5,727 nucleotides of DNA from an uncultured Rothia sp. GTDB lineage: Bacteria; Actinomycetota; Actinomycetes; Actinomycetales; Micrococcaceae. The translations under genes and the position numbers were made by a program. The stretch is taken from contig NZ_CALJRY010000356.1 of NCBI RefSeq assembly GCF_937976295.1, forward strand, positions 1 to 5,727, written 5' to 3'. The notes beneath the pieces were generated by a model that made no database searches, was not told the origin of the DNA, and saw only the letters and a list, made by a program, of their open reading frames with translations. Of this stretch, positions 1 through 4,381 are shown piece after piece (within the stretch, counting starts at the first letter, position 1; each line of letters begins with the position of its first letter).

Positions 1-2
1 CG

Positions 3-1712
3 GCACGCGCCCTGGGCGCGGCGGCACCGGCCGGGGCGGGCCCCACGCAAGGTGCAGTACAGGCGCAGCTGGCCGCACAGCAGCCCACGCCAGCCGGCGT
101 GGCGCAGGCGGCAAGCAGCATTTATGGGCAGCGCAGGCTACAAGAGCTGGAAGCGCAGCAGCGGGAGCGGCTGGCGGCGGCGGTGGCGGCGGCGCAGGGG
201 GGCATTAGGAGTACGAAGGTGAGTGCGCCGGCGGTGAGCTGGCCGGTGGCCTGGACGAGTGAAGAGGCTGCAGTACGGCCGGGGAACGTGGTGGCCCCCC
301 ATGTGGTCACTCCTCCTAGCGTCGGGTTGATGAGGGAGGACCTGCGCGGGCCGTGGCCTGCGGAATGGACGGAAGAAGCCGTGCTGGGGGTGGAGATGAG
401 CCACCCGCCGGGACGGCTGGGAGAGGTGTCAAGGTGGTGCATGGAGAATAGCTACCTGCCGTTCCTCCAAGCGGCGGTAACGAGCACCTTCGCCGTGGCC
501 GCCGGGCTGTTTGGCCACAGCTGGCAGCTCCCGCAATCCGGGCTCAACCTGTACATAACGATGGTGGGAAGGAGCGCGGTGGGAAAGGAGGCGGTGCTGG
601 GCAGTGCGGGGCGGATTATGCAGGCGCTGCAGAAGCTGAACCCGAGCGCCGGGAGGTTCTTCCACTTCGGCGCCTTTGCCAGCGGGCCGGCGTTGAGACG
701 GATGGTGGCGGATGACCACAGCAGTGTGGCCATCTTCGTCGGGGAGTGGGGGTACGTGGTGCAGGGGCTGGGGGATGTGACGAACGCCAATGCGCTGGGC
801 ATACGCAGGGAGGTGACGGACCTGTTCCAAAAGAGCGCCGCCGGCAGCGTGGCGGGGGGCCGGGTGTACGCGGACAAGGAGAAGACCGTGGAGCTGGCCA
901 AGAACGTCGCTGTCACGCTGGTGGGGGAGACGACGCCCGACCTGTTTTACAGCAGCCTGAGCTATGACATCCTGGCAGACGGCTTCCTTAGCCGCTTCTG
1001 GATCATTGACTATGACGGCGACCGGCCTATCACCAACGCTCGCATCAACAATGTCTTTCCGGAAGACCTCGCCAGGTACTTTGCCCAGGCGGCGGTGCAG
1101 GCGGAGAAGCTGGCGATGACGAACACGTGGACGGACGTGCTGTTTACGGACAAGGCGAAGAAGATCTTCGAGGACTTTGACAGGTTCTGCGTCAGCAAGT
1201 TCTACGGCCGCGAGGATGAAGCCCTGCGGCAGGTGTGGAACAGGGCGCACCTGAAAGCCCTGAAAATCGCCGCGCTGTGCGCGGTGGCGGATAGCTACAT
1301 GAAGCCGACGGTGAGAGAACCACAGGCGGTGTGGGCCACGGAGCAGGTGTTGCGGGATGTGTACGGGTTGCTGCGGAGAGTGGAGAGCGGACAGGTGGGG
1401 GGCAGCACGGAGACGCAGCAGATGAAGATTGTGCAGAGCCTGATTAAGGAGTACCTTGCGGGCGGGGCCAAGAAGTGTGAAGAACGGCTCAGGGTGGCCG
1501 GCGTGGTGCCGCACAGCTGGCTGATGGAGAGGGTGCAGGATTTGGCTCCGTTTAGGAAGCACCGGCTGGGGGCGCGGCTGGCGCTTAAGCAGGTGGAAGA
1601 TGAGCTGATTTCCCAAGGCACCCTGCAGCAGGTGGGAGGCACGGACGTGAGGGACAAGTTCCAGTACCACGCGGCGACTAAACTCTTTTACGTTTGTTAC
1701 ACCCCGGAATAG
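3..1712 (+). CDS. DUF3987-like phage ATPase (primase/helicase-type), 5' partial
   Basis: Likely a P-loop ATPase of phage DNA replication, resembling the DUF3987/primase-helicase group; the exact activity is not established. The frame is open to the window's left edge. The first possible start inside it (GTG at 99) has no Shine-Dalgarno, so the real start is probably upstream; 569 codons are visible. Numbered from the GTG, residues 1-40 are Ala/Gln/Arg-rich and helical, 41-110 hold two copies of a WPxxWT motif, and 151-164 carry a hydrophobic strand plus a Walker A-like loop GRSAVGKE, with Glu where Ser/Thr is usual. A candidate Walker B region is 209-220 (SVAIFVGEWGYV). Residues 272-310 contain VTLVGETTP followed by GFLSRFWIIDYDGDRP, the pattern where DUF3987 proteins have a conserved Arg (R299 here). 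The C-terminal third is helical and unrecognised. Arginine codon use is odd: 14 AGG codons, unlike the Sak4 and DUF669 genes. The family call is from motif recall; a virulence-associated-E or helicase relative is the main alternative. Confidence 0.72.
   Translation, partial: ARALGAAAPAGAGPTQGAVQAQLAAQQPTPAGVAQAASSIYGQRRLQELEAQQRERLAAAVAAAQGGIRSTKVSAPAVSWPVAWTSEEAAVRPGNVVAPHVVTPPSVGLMREDLRGPWPAEWTEEAVLGVEMSHPPGRLGEVSRWCMENSYLPFLQAAVTSTFAVAAGLFGHSWQLPQSGLNLYITMVGRSAVGKEAVLGSAGRIMQALQKLNPSAGRFFHFGAFASGPALRRMVADDHSSVAIFVGEWGYVVQGLGDVTNANALGIRREVTDLFQKSAAGSVAGGRVYADKEKTVELAKNVAVTLVGETTPDLFYSSLSYDILADGFLSRFWIIDYDGDRPITNARINNVFPEDLARYFAQAAVQAEKLAMTNTWTDVLFTDKAKKIFEDFDRFCVSKFYGREDEALRQVWNRAHLKALKIAALCAVADSYMKPTVREPQAVWATEQVLRDVYGLLRRVESGQVGGSTETQQMKIVQSLIKEYLAGGAKKCEERLRVAGVVPHSWLMERVQDLAPFRKHRLGARLALKQVEDELISQGTLQQVGGTDVRDKFQYHAATKLFYVCYTPE
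173..199 (+). repeat. GCG-rich low-complexity tract
   Basis: A run of GCG/GTG triplets inside the large ATPase gene encodes an Ala/Val stretch (about residues 26-35 from the GTG at 99). It extends a Gln/Arg/Ala-rich helical N-terminal region. It is in frame, so it could vary in length by slippage without breaking the gene. No function is claimed. Confidence 0.5.
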
Positions 1713-1741
1713 AGGCAACGGGGCGTACACTGTGCCCATGC

Positions 1742-1796
1742 GGTTAACCACACCGGGGGCAGCCTGCCACGCAGCCCCTGCAAAGTGTGGTTATCC
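1742..1796. promoter_or_regulatory. Interrupted inverted repeat in the intergenic gap
   Basis: The arms GGTTAACCACAC (1742-1753) and GTGTGGTTATCC (1785-1796) are complementary at 11 of 12 positions. Between them a second stem GGGGC/GCCCC (1756-1760 and 1774-1778) can form. This is the only gap over 40 bp in the window and lies between the large ATPase gene and the start of the small-gene chain. It could be an operator, a transcript structure, or the end of the upstream transcript. No T-run follows, so it is not a standard intrinsic terminator. I see no convincing -35/-10 pair in 1713-1836. The left arm's 12-mer recurs exactly at 5096-5107. Confidence 0.55.
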
Positions 1797-1828
1797 ACGG
1801 TGCCCACTGCAGGGCGAACACAGGAGGT
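1789..1828 (+). promoter_or_regulatory. Leader element copy 1 with Shine-Dalgarno
   Basis: Positions 1789-1817 match 5096-5126 at 25 of 29 aligned bases with one 2-nt gap. Each copy has GGTTA(T/A)CCAC, then TGCCCAC, then a GCCC-N6-GGGC mini-hairpin (here 1802-1815). The Shine-Dalgarno AGGAGGT follows at 1822-1828, 8 nt before the ATG at 1837. In this copy the hairpin lies just upstream of the Shine-Dalgarno and leaves it free. Position in front of two genes suggests a shared control signal, but this is inferred only from the repeat. Confidence 0.55.
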
Positions 1829-1836
1829 AAACAGAA

Positions 1837-2229
1837 ATGGACGTGTTGCAAGAATGGTATGAGACGCAGCAGCAGCTGCAGGCGCTGAAGGAAAAGGAGG
1901 CGCGGCTGCGCAAGCTGGTCGCCGAGAGCTTCGATGTGGAAAAGGACTTTACCGGCACCAAGAAGCGCCCGCTGGGCAACGGCTGGACGCTGGAGGCCAG
2001 CTGGAGCCTGACGTACAAGGTGCTGCCCGATGTGGTGGAAGAGCTGATGCCGGAGCTGCTGGACAAAGGGATTGACCCGAGGGCGGTGGTGCGGTGGAAG
2101 CCGGAACTGGACAAGCGCAATTACAACGCGCTGACGCCGGAGCAGCAGCAGGTGATGAACCTGTGCATGGAAGTGAAACAGGGGATGCCGACTATGAAGG
2201 TGGTGGCACCCAAGGGGGCGGCACAATGA
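1837..2229 (+). CDS. Phage protein, DUF7173-like (130 aa)
   Basis: No biochemical role is known to me. The layout matches small phage proteins often found beside replication and recombination genes and grouped, from memory, as DUF7173. It has an N-terminal charged helix (residues 1-32, Gln/Glu/Lys-rich), a short strand pair around GWTLEASWSLTYKV (49-62), a helical middle (63-78), an RWKPELDKRNYNALTPEQ segment (86-103), and a C-terminal strand of the kind 'K-x-G-x-P-x-x-K-V' (114-122). The start is firm: ATG at 1837 with AGGAGGT 8 nt upstream. The stop overlaps the next ATG (ATGA, 2226-2229), so it is probably translationally coupled to the membrane peptide. It is the first gene of the overlapping chain and lies directly behind leader element copy 1. 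The coding call is certain; the family name is tentative. Confidence 0.8.
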   Translation: MDVLQEWYETQQQLQALKEKEARLRKLVAESFDVEKDFTGTKKRPLGNGWTLEASWSLTYKVLPDVVEELMPELLDKGIDPRAVVRWKPELDKRNYNALTPEQQQVMNLCMEVKQGMPTMKVVAPKGAAQ

Positions 2230-2354
2230 ACAAGATGCTGATGCTGGAACGCAGCCGCAGGGTGCAGGCCGCCCTGCTGGCCGCCCTGGCAACGGGGGCC
2301 GGCGTGGCCGGGGTGCTGTGGCTGGTGAGGTGGATGGTGGGAGGCGGGCAATGA
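2226..2354 (+). CDS. Small single-pass membrane protein (42 aa)
   Basis: A 42-residue peptide with a positively charged N-terminus (K3, R9, R11, R12) and one hydrophobic segment at about residues 13-38, rich in Ala, Leu, Val and Gly, ending in WLVRWMV and a short GGGQ tail. This predicts a single inner-membrane helix. The ATG overlaps the preceding stop (ATGA), an AAGGGGG Shine-Dalgarno lies 7 nt upstream (2212-2218), and its own stop overlaps the next ATG (2351-2354). The coupling on both sides supports expression. The positive-inside rule suggests the N-terminus faces the cytoplasm. No catalytic or lysis-specific motif is visible. It could be a small phage membrane effector, a superinfection-type protein or a holin-like peptide, but the non-lysis context argues weakly against a holin. 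Confidence 0.72.
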   Translation: MNKMLMLERSRRVQAALLAALATGAGVAGVLWLVRWMVGGGQ

Positions 2355-2533
2355 AAGACGTGCTGAACCTGCTGTCCGATATCCTGCTGCAGCACCTGTG
2401 GCGGATTAGGGAGCTGCAGACCAAGGGGCAGAACATGAAACAGGAAATGCTCGAAATGAAAGAGTTGCTGGAGCTGTACCTGGTGGCGCTGCAGTGCGCG
2501 AAGCTGGAGAAGGAGAAGTACGCAGATGAATGA
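2351..2533 (+). CDS. Small helical hypothetical protein (60 aa)
   Basis: Not recognised. The protein is all-helical in appearance. Residues 1-20 have an amphipathic pattern (VLNLLSDILLQHLWRI), and residues 21-60 carry Leu/Met spacing with many Lys/Glu, compatible with a short coiled coil. The start is ATG at 2351, overlapping the previous stop by 4 nt, with GGGAGG at 2339-2344, 6 nt upstream. It overlaps the next gene by 8 nt. It is similar in size and style to the downstream small proteins but lacks their [QEH]-R-x3-[LI]-x2-L core, so I do not count it in that family. Confidence 0.68.
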   Translation: MKDVLNLLSDILLQHLWRIRELQTKGQNMKQEMLEMKELLELYLVALQCAKLEKEKYADE

Positions 2534-2807
2534 AACCAAAAAGGGCGGGCAGTACACGGGCCAAGAGCTCGCCGTGCTGCTGCGCGCCAGCATTAAGATG
2601 GGAACGCTGATGCGCCAGCACCGGGAGTTCCTTATCAACGTGCTGGCCAATTACATGGGCGAGCAGGAGCATGCGCAGCTGGTGCGGCTGCTGAACAAGC
2701 AGTACGAGGAGATGAGCAAGCAATGCGCACAGGCCACGTGGTTACTGGAGCGTGAACATGCGCGGCAGCAACGCACAGAAGAAGAGGAGCAGGCACATGG
2801 TCAGTAA
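2526..2807 (+). CDS. Small helical protein, array member 1 (93 aa)
   Basis: Unknown function. It is probably a divergent member of the small paralog family in 2526-4144. After a short polar head (residues 1-12) comes a helix (LAVLLRASIKMGTLMRQ), then the family core HREFLINVL at residues 32-40. A second helix with HAQLVRLLNKQYEEM follows, and then a charged Gln/Glu/Arg-rich tail (about 75-93). His replaces the usual Gln before the core Arg, which makes this one of the weaker matches. The start is ATG at 2526 with AGGAG at 2511-2515, 10 nt upstream; the stop of the previous gene lies within the first codons. Its tail overlaps the next gene by 11 nt, and the next gene's Shine-Dalgarno sits in the Glu-rich tail codons. 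Confidence 0.72.
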   Translation: MNETKKGGQYTGQELAVLLRASIKMGTLMRQHREFLINVLANYMGEQEHAQLVRLLNKQYEEMSKQCAQATWLLEREHARQQRTEEEEQAHGQ

Positions 2808-3036
2808 GAAGAAGCTGAAGAAGGCACTCGGCATACTGCAGCATGCGCTGCTGGGCATGTCCGGCTTCCTGCAGGTGCTGGACCAGCAGAGGCAGGAGGC
2901 GCTGCGAGCGCTGGCGGAGCACGATGCGGAGCTGGCCAAGACCCTGGCGCGCAAGTTCCAGGCCTCAGACCGGACGATTACCACAATGCTCCGCGATGAA
3001 ATGGAACAGGGGATGGAGGATGCAGGCGACGATTGA
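2797..3036 (+). CDS. Small helical protein, array member 2 (79 aa)
   Basis: Unknown function. It is one half of the clearest paralog pair in the window. Its core QRQEALRALAEHDAELAKTL (residues 31-50) shares 13 of 20 positions with residues 31-50 of the protein at 3249-3485, and both proteins align without gaps from their first residue. The N-terminus is Lys-rich (MVSKKKLKK), followed by a helix (5-29), the core, and an acidic tail. I chose ATG 2797 because AGAGGAG (about 2783-2789) lies about 7 nt upstream and because the ungapped alignment starts there. GTG 2752 and ATG 2758 would add 15 or 13 residues. The start overlaps the previous gene by 11 nt and the stop overlaps the next by 17 nt. 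Confidence 0.75.
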   Translation: MVSKKKLKKALGILQHALLGMSGFLQVLDQQRQEALRALAEHDAELAKTLARKFQASDRTITTMLRDEMEQGMEDAGDD

Positions 3037-3475
3037 ACTGCCCCCGGAGCACGGGCAGCGGCTGCTGGCGGCGCTGGTGGCGTATGCGGCGGAACTGCGA
3101 GAGCAGAGGGCGTTGCTGCTGCTGGCGCTGCACGCGGCGCAGCCCGTGCAGGCGGCGGAGCTGGAAGCCACGCTGGATGGGCGCATTGAAGCCCTGGCGG
3201 TGGGGTGGCAGGATGTGGTGGATGTACTGACAAGGGAACTGCAGAAACATGAAGGTGATTCAAACAGAGGTAATCGAAATCAAGACCGCCGAGGAGATTT
3301 TCGAGGCGGCCATGAACTGCGCGGGGCTGATGCGGGACCAGAGGGACGAAGCGCTGGAAGCCTTGACGGTGAAGGACGAAGCGCTGGCCAAGACGCTGGA
3401 GGAACGCTGGCAGAAGGAAGCGGACAAGATGGTGGCGGACCTGGAAAGCAAGATGGACACTTTGTGTGGGGGTAA
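3020..3475 (+). CDS. Small helical protein, array member 3, with long overlapping tail (151 aa)
   Basis: Unknown function. Residues 1-78 look like the other array proteins: a Leu/Ala-rich helix, the core QRALLLLAL at 29-37, then a second helix (AAELEATLDGRIEAL). The frame then runs a further 73 residues through the next gene (3249-3485) in another frame. That tail is Gly/Asp/Arg/Gln-rich, low in hydrophobic residues, and looks like an out-of-frame reading of the neighbour. Siblings are 66-93 aa. One extra base before 3249, for example in AAA at 3245-3247, would place a TGA at 3250-3252 and give the usual ATGA overlap. Hence this gene may have lost its stop by a 1-nt deletion or a sequencing error, or the tail may be real. 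The start is ATG 3020 with AGGGG at 3008-3012, 7 nt upstream. Confidence 0.65.
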   Translation: MQATIELPPEHGQRLLAALVAYAAELREQRALLLLALHAAQPVQAAELEATLDGRIEALAVGWQDVVDVLTRELQKHEGDSNRGNRNQDRRGDFRGGHELRGADAGPEGRSAGSLDGEGRSAGQDAGGTLAEGSGQDGGGPGKQDGHFVWG

Positions 3476-3485
3476 GCTGAAGTGA
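3249..3485 (+). CDS. Small helical protein, array member 4 (78 aa)
   Basis: Unknown function. It is the closest relative of the protein at 2797-3036: 16 of 52 ungapped positions identical by eye over residues 20-71, and 13 of 20 in the core QRDEALEALTVKDEALAKTL (31-50). A short beta-like head (MKVIQTEVIEI) replaces the Lys-rich head of its sibling, so the two may differ in partner or location while sharing the helical body. The DEAL motif occurs twice, ten residues apart, encoded by an exact 14-nt repeat (3344-3357 and 3374-3387). The nearest Shine-Dalgarno-like site, AAGGGA, is 12 nt upstream, so expression may depend on coupling to the preceding gene. The stop overlaps the next start as GTGA (3482-3485). 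Confidence 0.78.
   Translation: MKVIQTEVIEIKTAEEIFEAAMNCAGLMRDQRDEALEALTVKDEALAKTLEERWQKEADKMVADLESKMDTLCGGKLK
3344..3387 (+). repeat. Exact 14-nt direct repeat, 30-nt period
   Basis: GGACGAAGCGCTGG occurs at 3344-3357 and 3374-3387, exactly ten codons apart within the gene at 3249-3485. It encodes the repeated DEAL motif in the middle of the conserved core, so a helical unit may have been internally duplicated. Confidence 0.7.
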
Positions 3486-3682
3486 GAGACGAACTGGATG
3501 TGTGGCGGCAGGCCAAGGACGAGTTCGTGGGTGCGCTGCGCCTGGCCAAGCGCTACCGTGGGCGGCTGCAGCAGCTGGTAAAGGAGCTGGACCCGGACCA
3601 GCAGGCGGCGCTGCAGGCGGAGTGGGACAGTGAGCCGCTTTCCAAACAGGAACAGGAGGTGCTGCAATGGCTGGAACCGTGA
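3482..3682 (+). CDS. Small helical protein, possible array member 5 (66 aa, GTG start)
   Basis: Unknown function, and the shortest protein of the array. It starts at GTG 3482, overlapping the preceding TGA by 3 nt (GTGA), with a G-rich tract (GGGGG, about 3468-3472) upstream. It has two helices, DEFVGALRLAKRYRGRLQQLVKEL (residues 13-36) and DQQAALQAEW (39-48), then an acidic Gln/Glu tail ending QWLEP. Size, position and two-helix pattern fit the array family, but the [QEH]-R-x3-[LI]-x2-L core is not intact, so membership is tentative. The last codons carry a perfect AGGAGG (3654-3659) that serves the next gene. Confidence 0.66.
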   Translation: MRDELDVWRQAKDEFVGALRLAKRYRGRLQQLVKELDPDQQAALQAEWDSEPLSKQEQEVLQWLEP

Positions 3683-3909
3683 GCCACGATGTGAGCGAGC
3701 TGGTGGCGGCGCTGCTGTACCTGGCTAGCGAGCTGCAGAGCGAGCGCAATGAGCTGCTGCAGACGTTGCACGATTACGATGAAGATGTCTGGCAGGAACT
3801 GGGCGAGGAGTACAATGGGCGGCTGCGCAAGCTGTTCGACGAACATCCGGTGCTGCACAAACTGAACGAGGAAGCGCAAAATGCAAAGCGAAGAGCGGCC
3901 AAGCGATAG
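3667..3909 (+). CDS. Small helical protein, array member 6 (80 aa)
   Basis: Unknown function; a good array-family member. The helix SELVAALLYLASELQS (residues 10-25) is followed by the core ERNELLQTLHDYDEDVWQEL (26-45), which matches the 3249-3485 protein at 7 of 20 positions including R, E, both core Leu, D-E and the final Leu. A third segment (GRLRKLFDEHPVLHKLNEE) and a basic tail (KRRAAKR) complete it. The basic tail suggests possible nucleic-acid or acidic-partner contact, which is only inference. ATG 3667 has a perfect AGGAGG 7 nt upstream (3654-3659), making it the best-defined start in the array. It overlaps the previous gene by 16 nt and the next by 29 nt. Confidence 0.75.
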   Translation: MAGTVSHDVSELVAALLYLASELQSERNELLQTLHDYDEDVWQELGEEYNGRLRKLFDEHPVLHKLNEEAQNAKRRAAKR

Positions 3910-4144
3910 CCTGGTGACGCTGATTGCGGTGCTCAATGAGCTCGCGGAGCAACGCGCACAGGTGCTGCGCGTGCTGTACGCGCTGGGCAACGTGAACCCC
4001 GAAATTGCCGACGCTGAGGCCACGCAGCTGAACAAGCGGAACAAGGCGCGGCTGAAGGACTTGGACGAAACCACCCGCGTGCTGGTAATGCACGCGATGC
4101 AGAAAGGACAGCAACAATGGCTCTCACAATCACGAGCAGTATGA
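3881..4144 (+). CDS. Small helical protein, array member 7 (87 aa)
   Basis: Unknown function. A charged head (MQSEERPSDS) leads into the helix LVTLIAVLNELAE and the core QRAQVLRVL at residues 24-32, the same [QEH]-R-x3-[LI]-x2-L pattern as its neighbours. After the core the residue spacing differs: YALGNVNPEIADAEA replaces the usual acidic turn. A basic helix KRNKARLKDLDETTRVLVMHAM follows. ATG 3881 has GAGGAAG at 3868-3874, about 6 nt upstream, and lies 29 nt inside the previous gene. It overlaps the next gene by 28 nt if that starts at 4117, or by 4 nt if it starts at 4141. Confidence 0.73.
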   Translation: MQSEERPSDSLVTLIAVLNELAEQRAQVLRVLYALGNVNPEIADAEATQLNKRNKARLKDLDETTRVLVMHAMQKGQQQWLSQSRAV

Positions 4145-4377
4145 GCGCCCCGGAGGCCATTGCGTACCTGCGGGCAGCGATGGAAGAAGCCCCGCGCTGG
4201 TGTGGCAATCCGCACCAGCTGGAGATTCTGGTCAACGAAACCGAGAAGGTTCTCAAGATGTTCGAAGAAAGCATTGAGGAAAATGAGCGGCTGCTCAACC
4301 TCATGTACGGCACCGTGGCGGACCTGGAGCGGGCCAAGGGCAGTATTGAAAGCGCCATCACGGCGCTGGAGGGGTAA
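4117..4377 (+). CDS. Small helical hypothetical protein (86 aa)
   Basis: Not recognised. The head ALTITSSMSAPEAIAYLRAAMEEAPRWCGNPHQ (about residues 2-34) is followed by a long helix, about 35-84, with heptad-like Leu/Ile/Val spacing and many Glu, so a coiled coil is likely. It does not show the full array core: NERLLNLMYG at 57-65 matches only part of it. Two starts are plausible. ATG 4117 has AAAGGA at 4103-4108, 8 nt upstream. ATG 4141 makes a classic 4-nt ATGA overlap with the previous stop but has no clear ribosome site and would give 78 aa. I prefer 4117. The end of this gene carries GGAGGGG (4368-4374), the ribosome site of the Sak4-like gene, whose ATG is only 4 nt after the stop. Confidence 0.72.
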   Translation: MALTITSSMSAPEAIAYLRAAMEEAPRWCGNPHQLEILVNETEKVLKMFEESIEENERLLNLMYGTVADLERAKGSIESAITALEG

Positions 4378-4381
4378 AGCC

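Larger units (their letters stand above)
2526..4144 (+). other. Tandem array of seven small, overlapping, paralog-like genes
   Basis: Seven consecutive genes, each within 93 aa apart from the over-run member, have the same plan: a variable head of 5-15 residues, an amphipathic helix, a core [QEH]-R-x3-[LI]-x2-L beginning at residue 24-32, a short turn often acidic, a second helix, and a charged tail. The core is intact in six (HREFLINVL, QRQEALRAL, QRALLLLAL, QRDEALEAL, ERNELLQTL, QRAQVLRVL) and degraded in the one at 3482-3682. Members 2 and 4 are the closest pair. I infer repeated tandem duplication followed by divergence. Convergence on generic coiled-coil composition remains possible for the weakest members. 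Confidence 0.6.

Noticed and set aside
99..101. GTG 99 as the true start of the large ATPase
   Set aside because: There is no Shine-Dalgarno upstream and the frame stays open to the left edge with similar composition, so an external start is more likely.
746..967. 73-aa + strand open frame inside the ATPase gene
   Set aside because: It is a Gly/Arg/Gln-rich shadow frame with no independent ribosome site or similarity.
429..1751. 440-aa open frame on the - strand
   Set aside because: It is the antisense shadow of a GC-rich gene. Composition is rich in His, Pro, Arg and Val with no motif, and the + strand frame has clear ATPase motifs.
1713..1836. Intrinsic terminator in the intergenic gap
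   Set aside because: Stems are present but none is followed by a T-run.
2752..2796. Upstream starts (GTG 2752, ATG 2758) for the gene at 2797
   Set aside because: ATG 2797 has the better Shine-Dalgarno and gives an ungapped alignment from residue 1 with the paralog at 3249. The longer starts are not excluded.
4160..4381. In-frame 74-residue N-terminal extension of the Sak4-like gene
   Set aside because: It reads the 4117-4377 gene out of frame, is Arg/Trp/Ser-rich with no family match, and ATG 4382 has a strong ribosome site and fits the family length.
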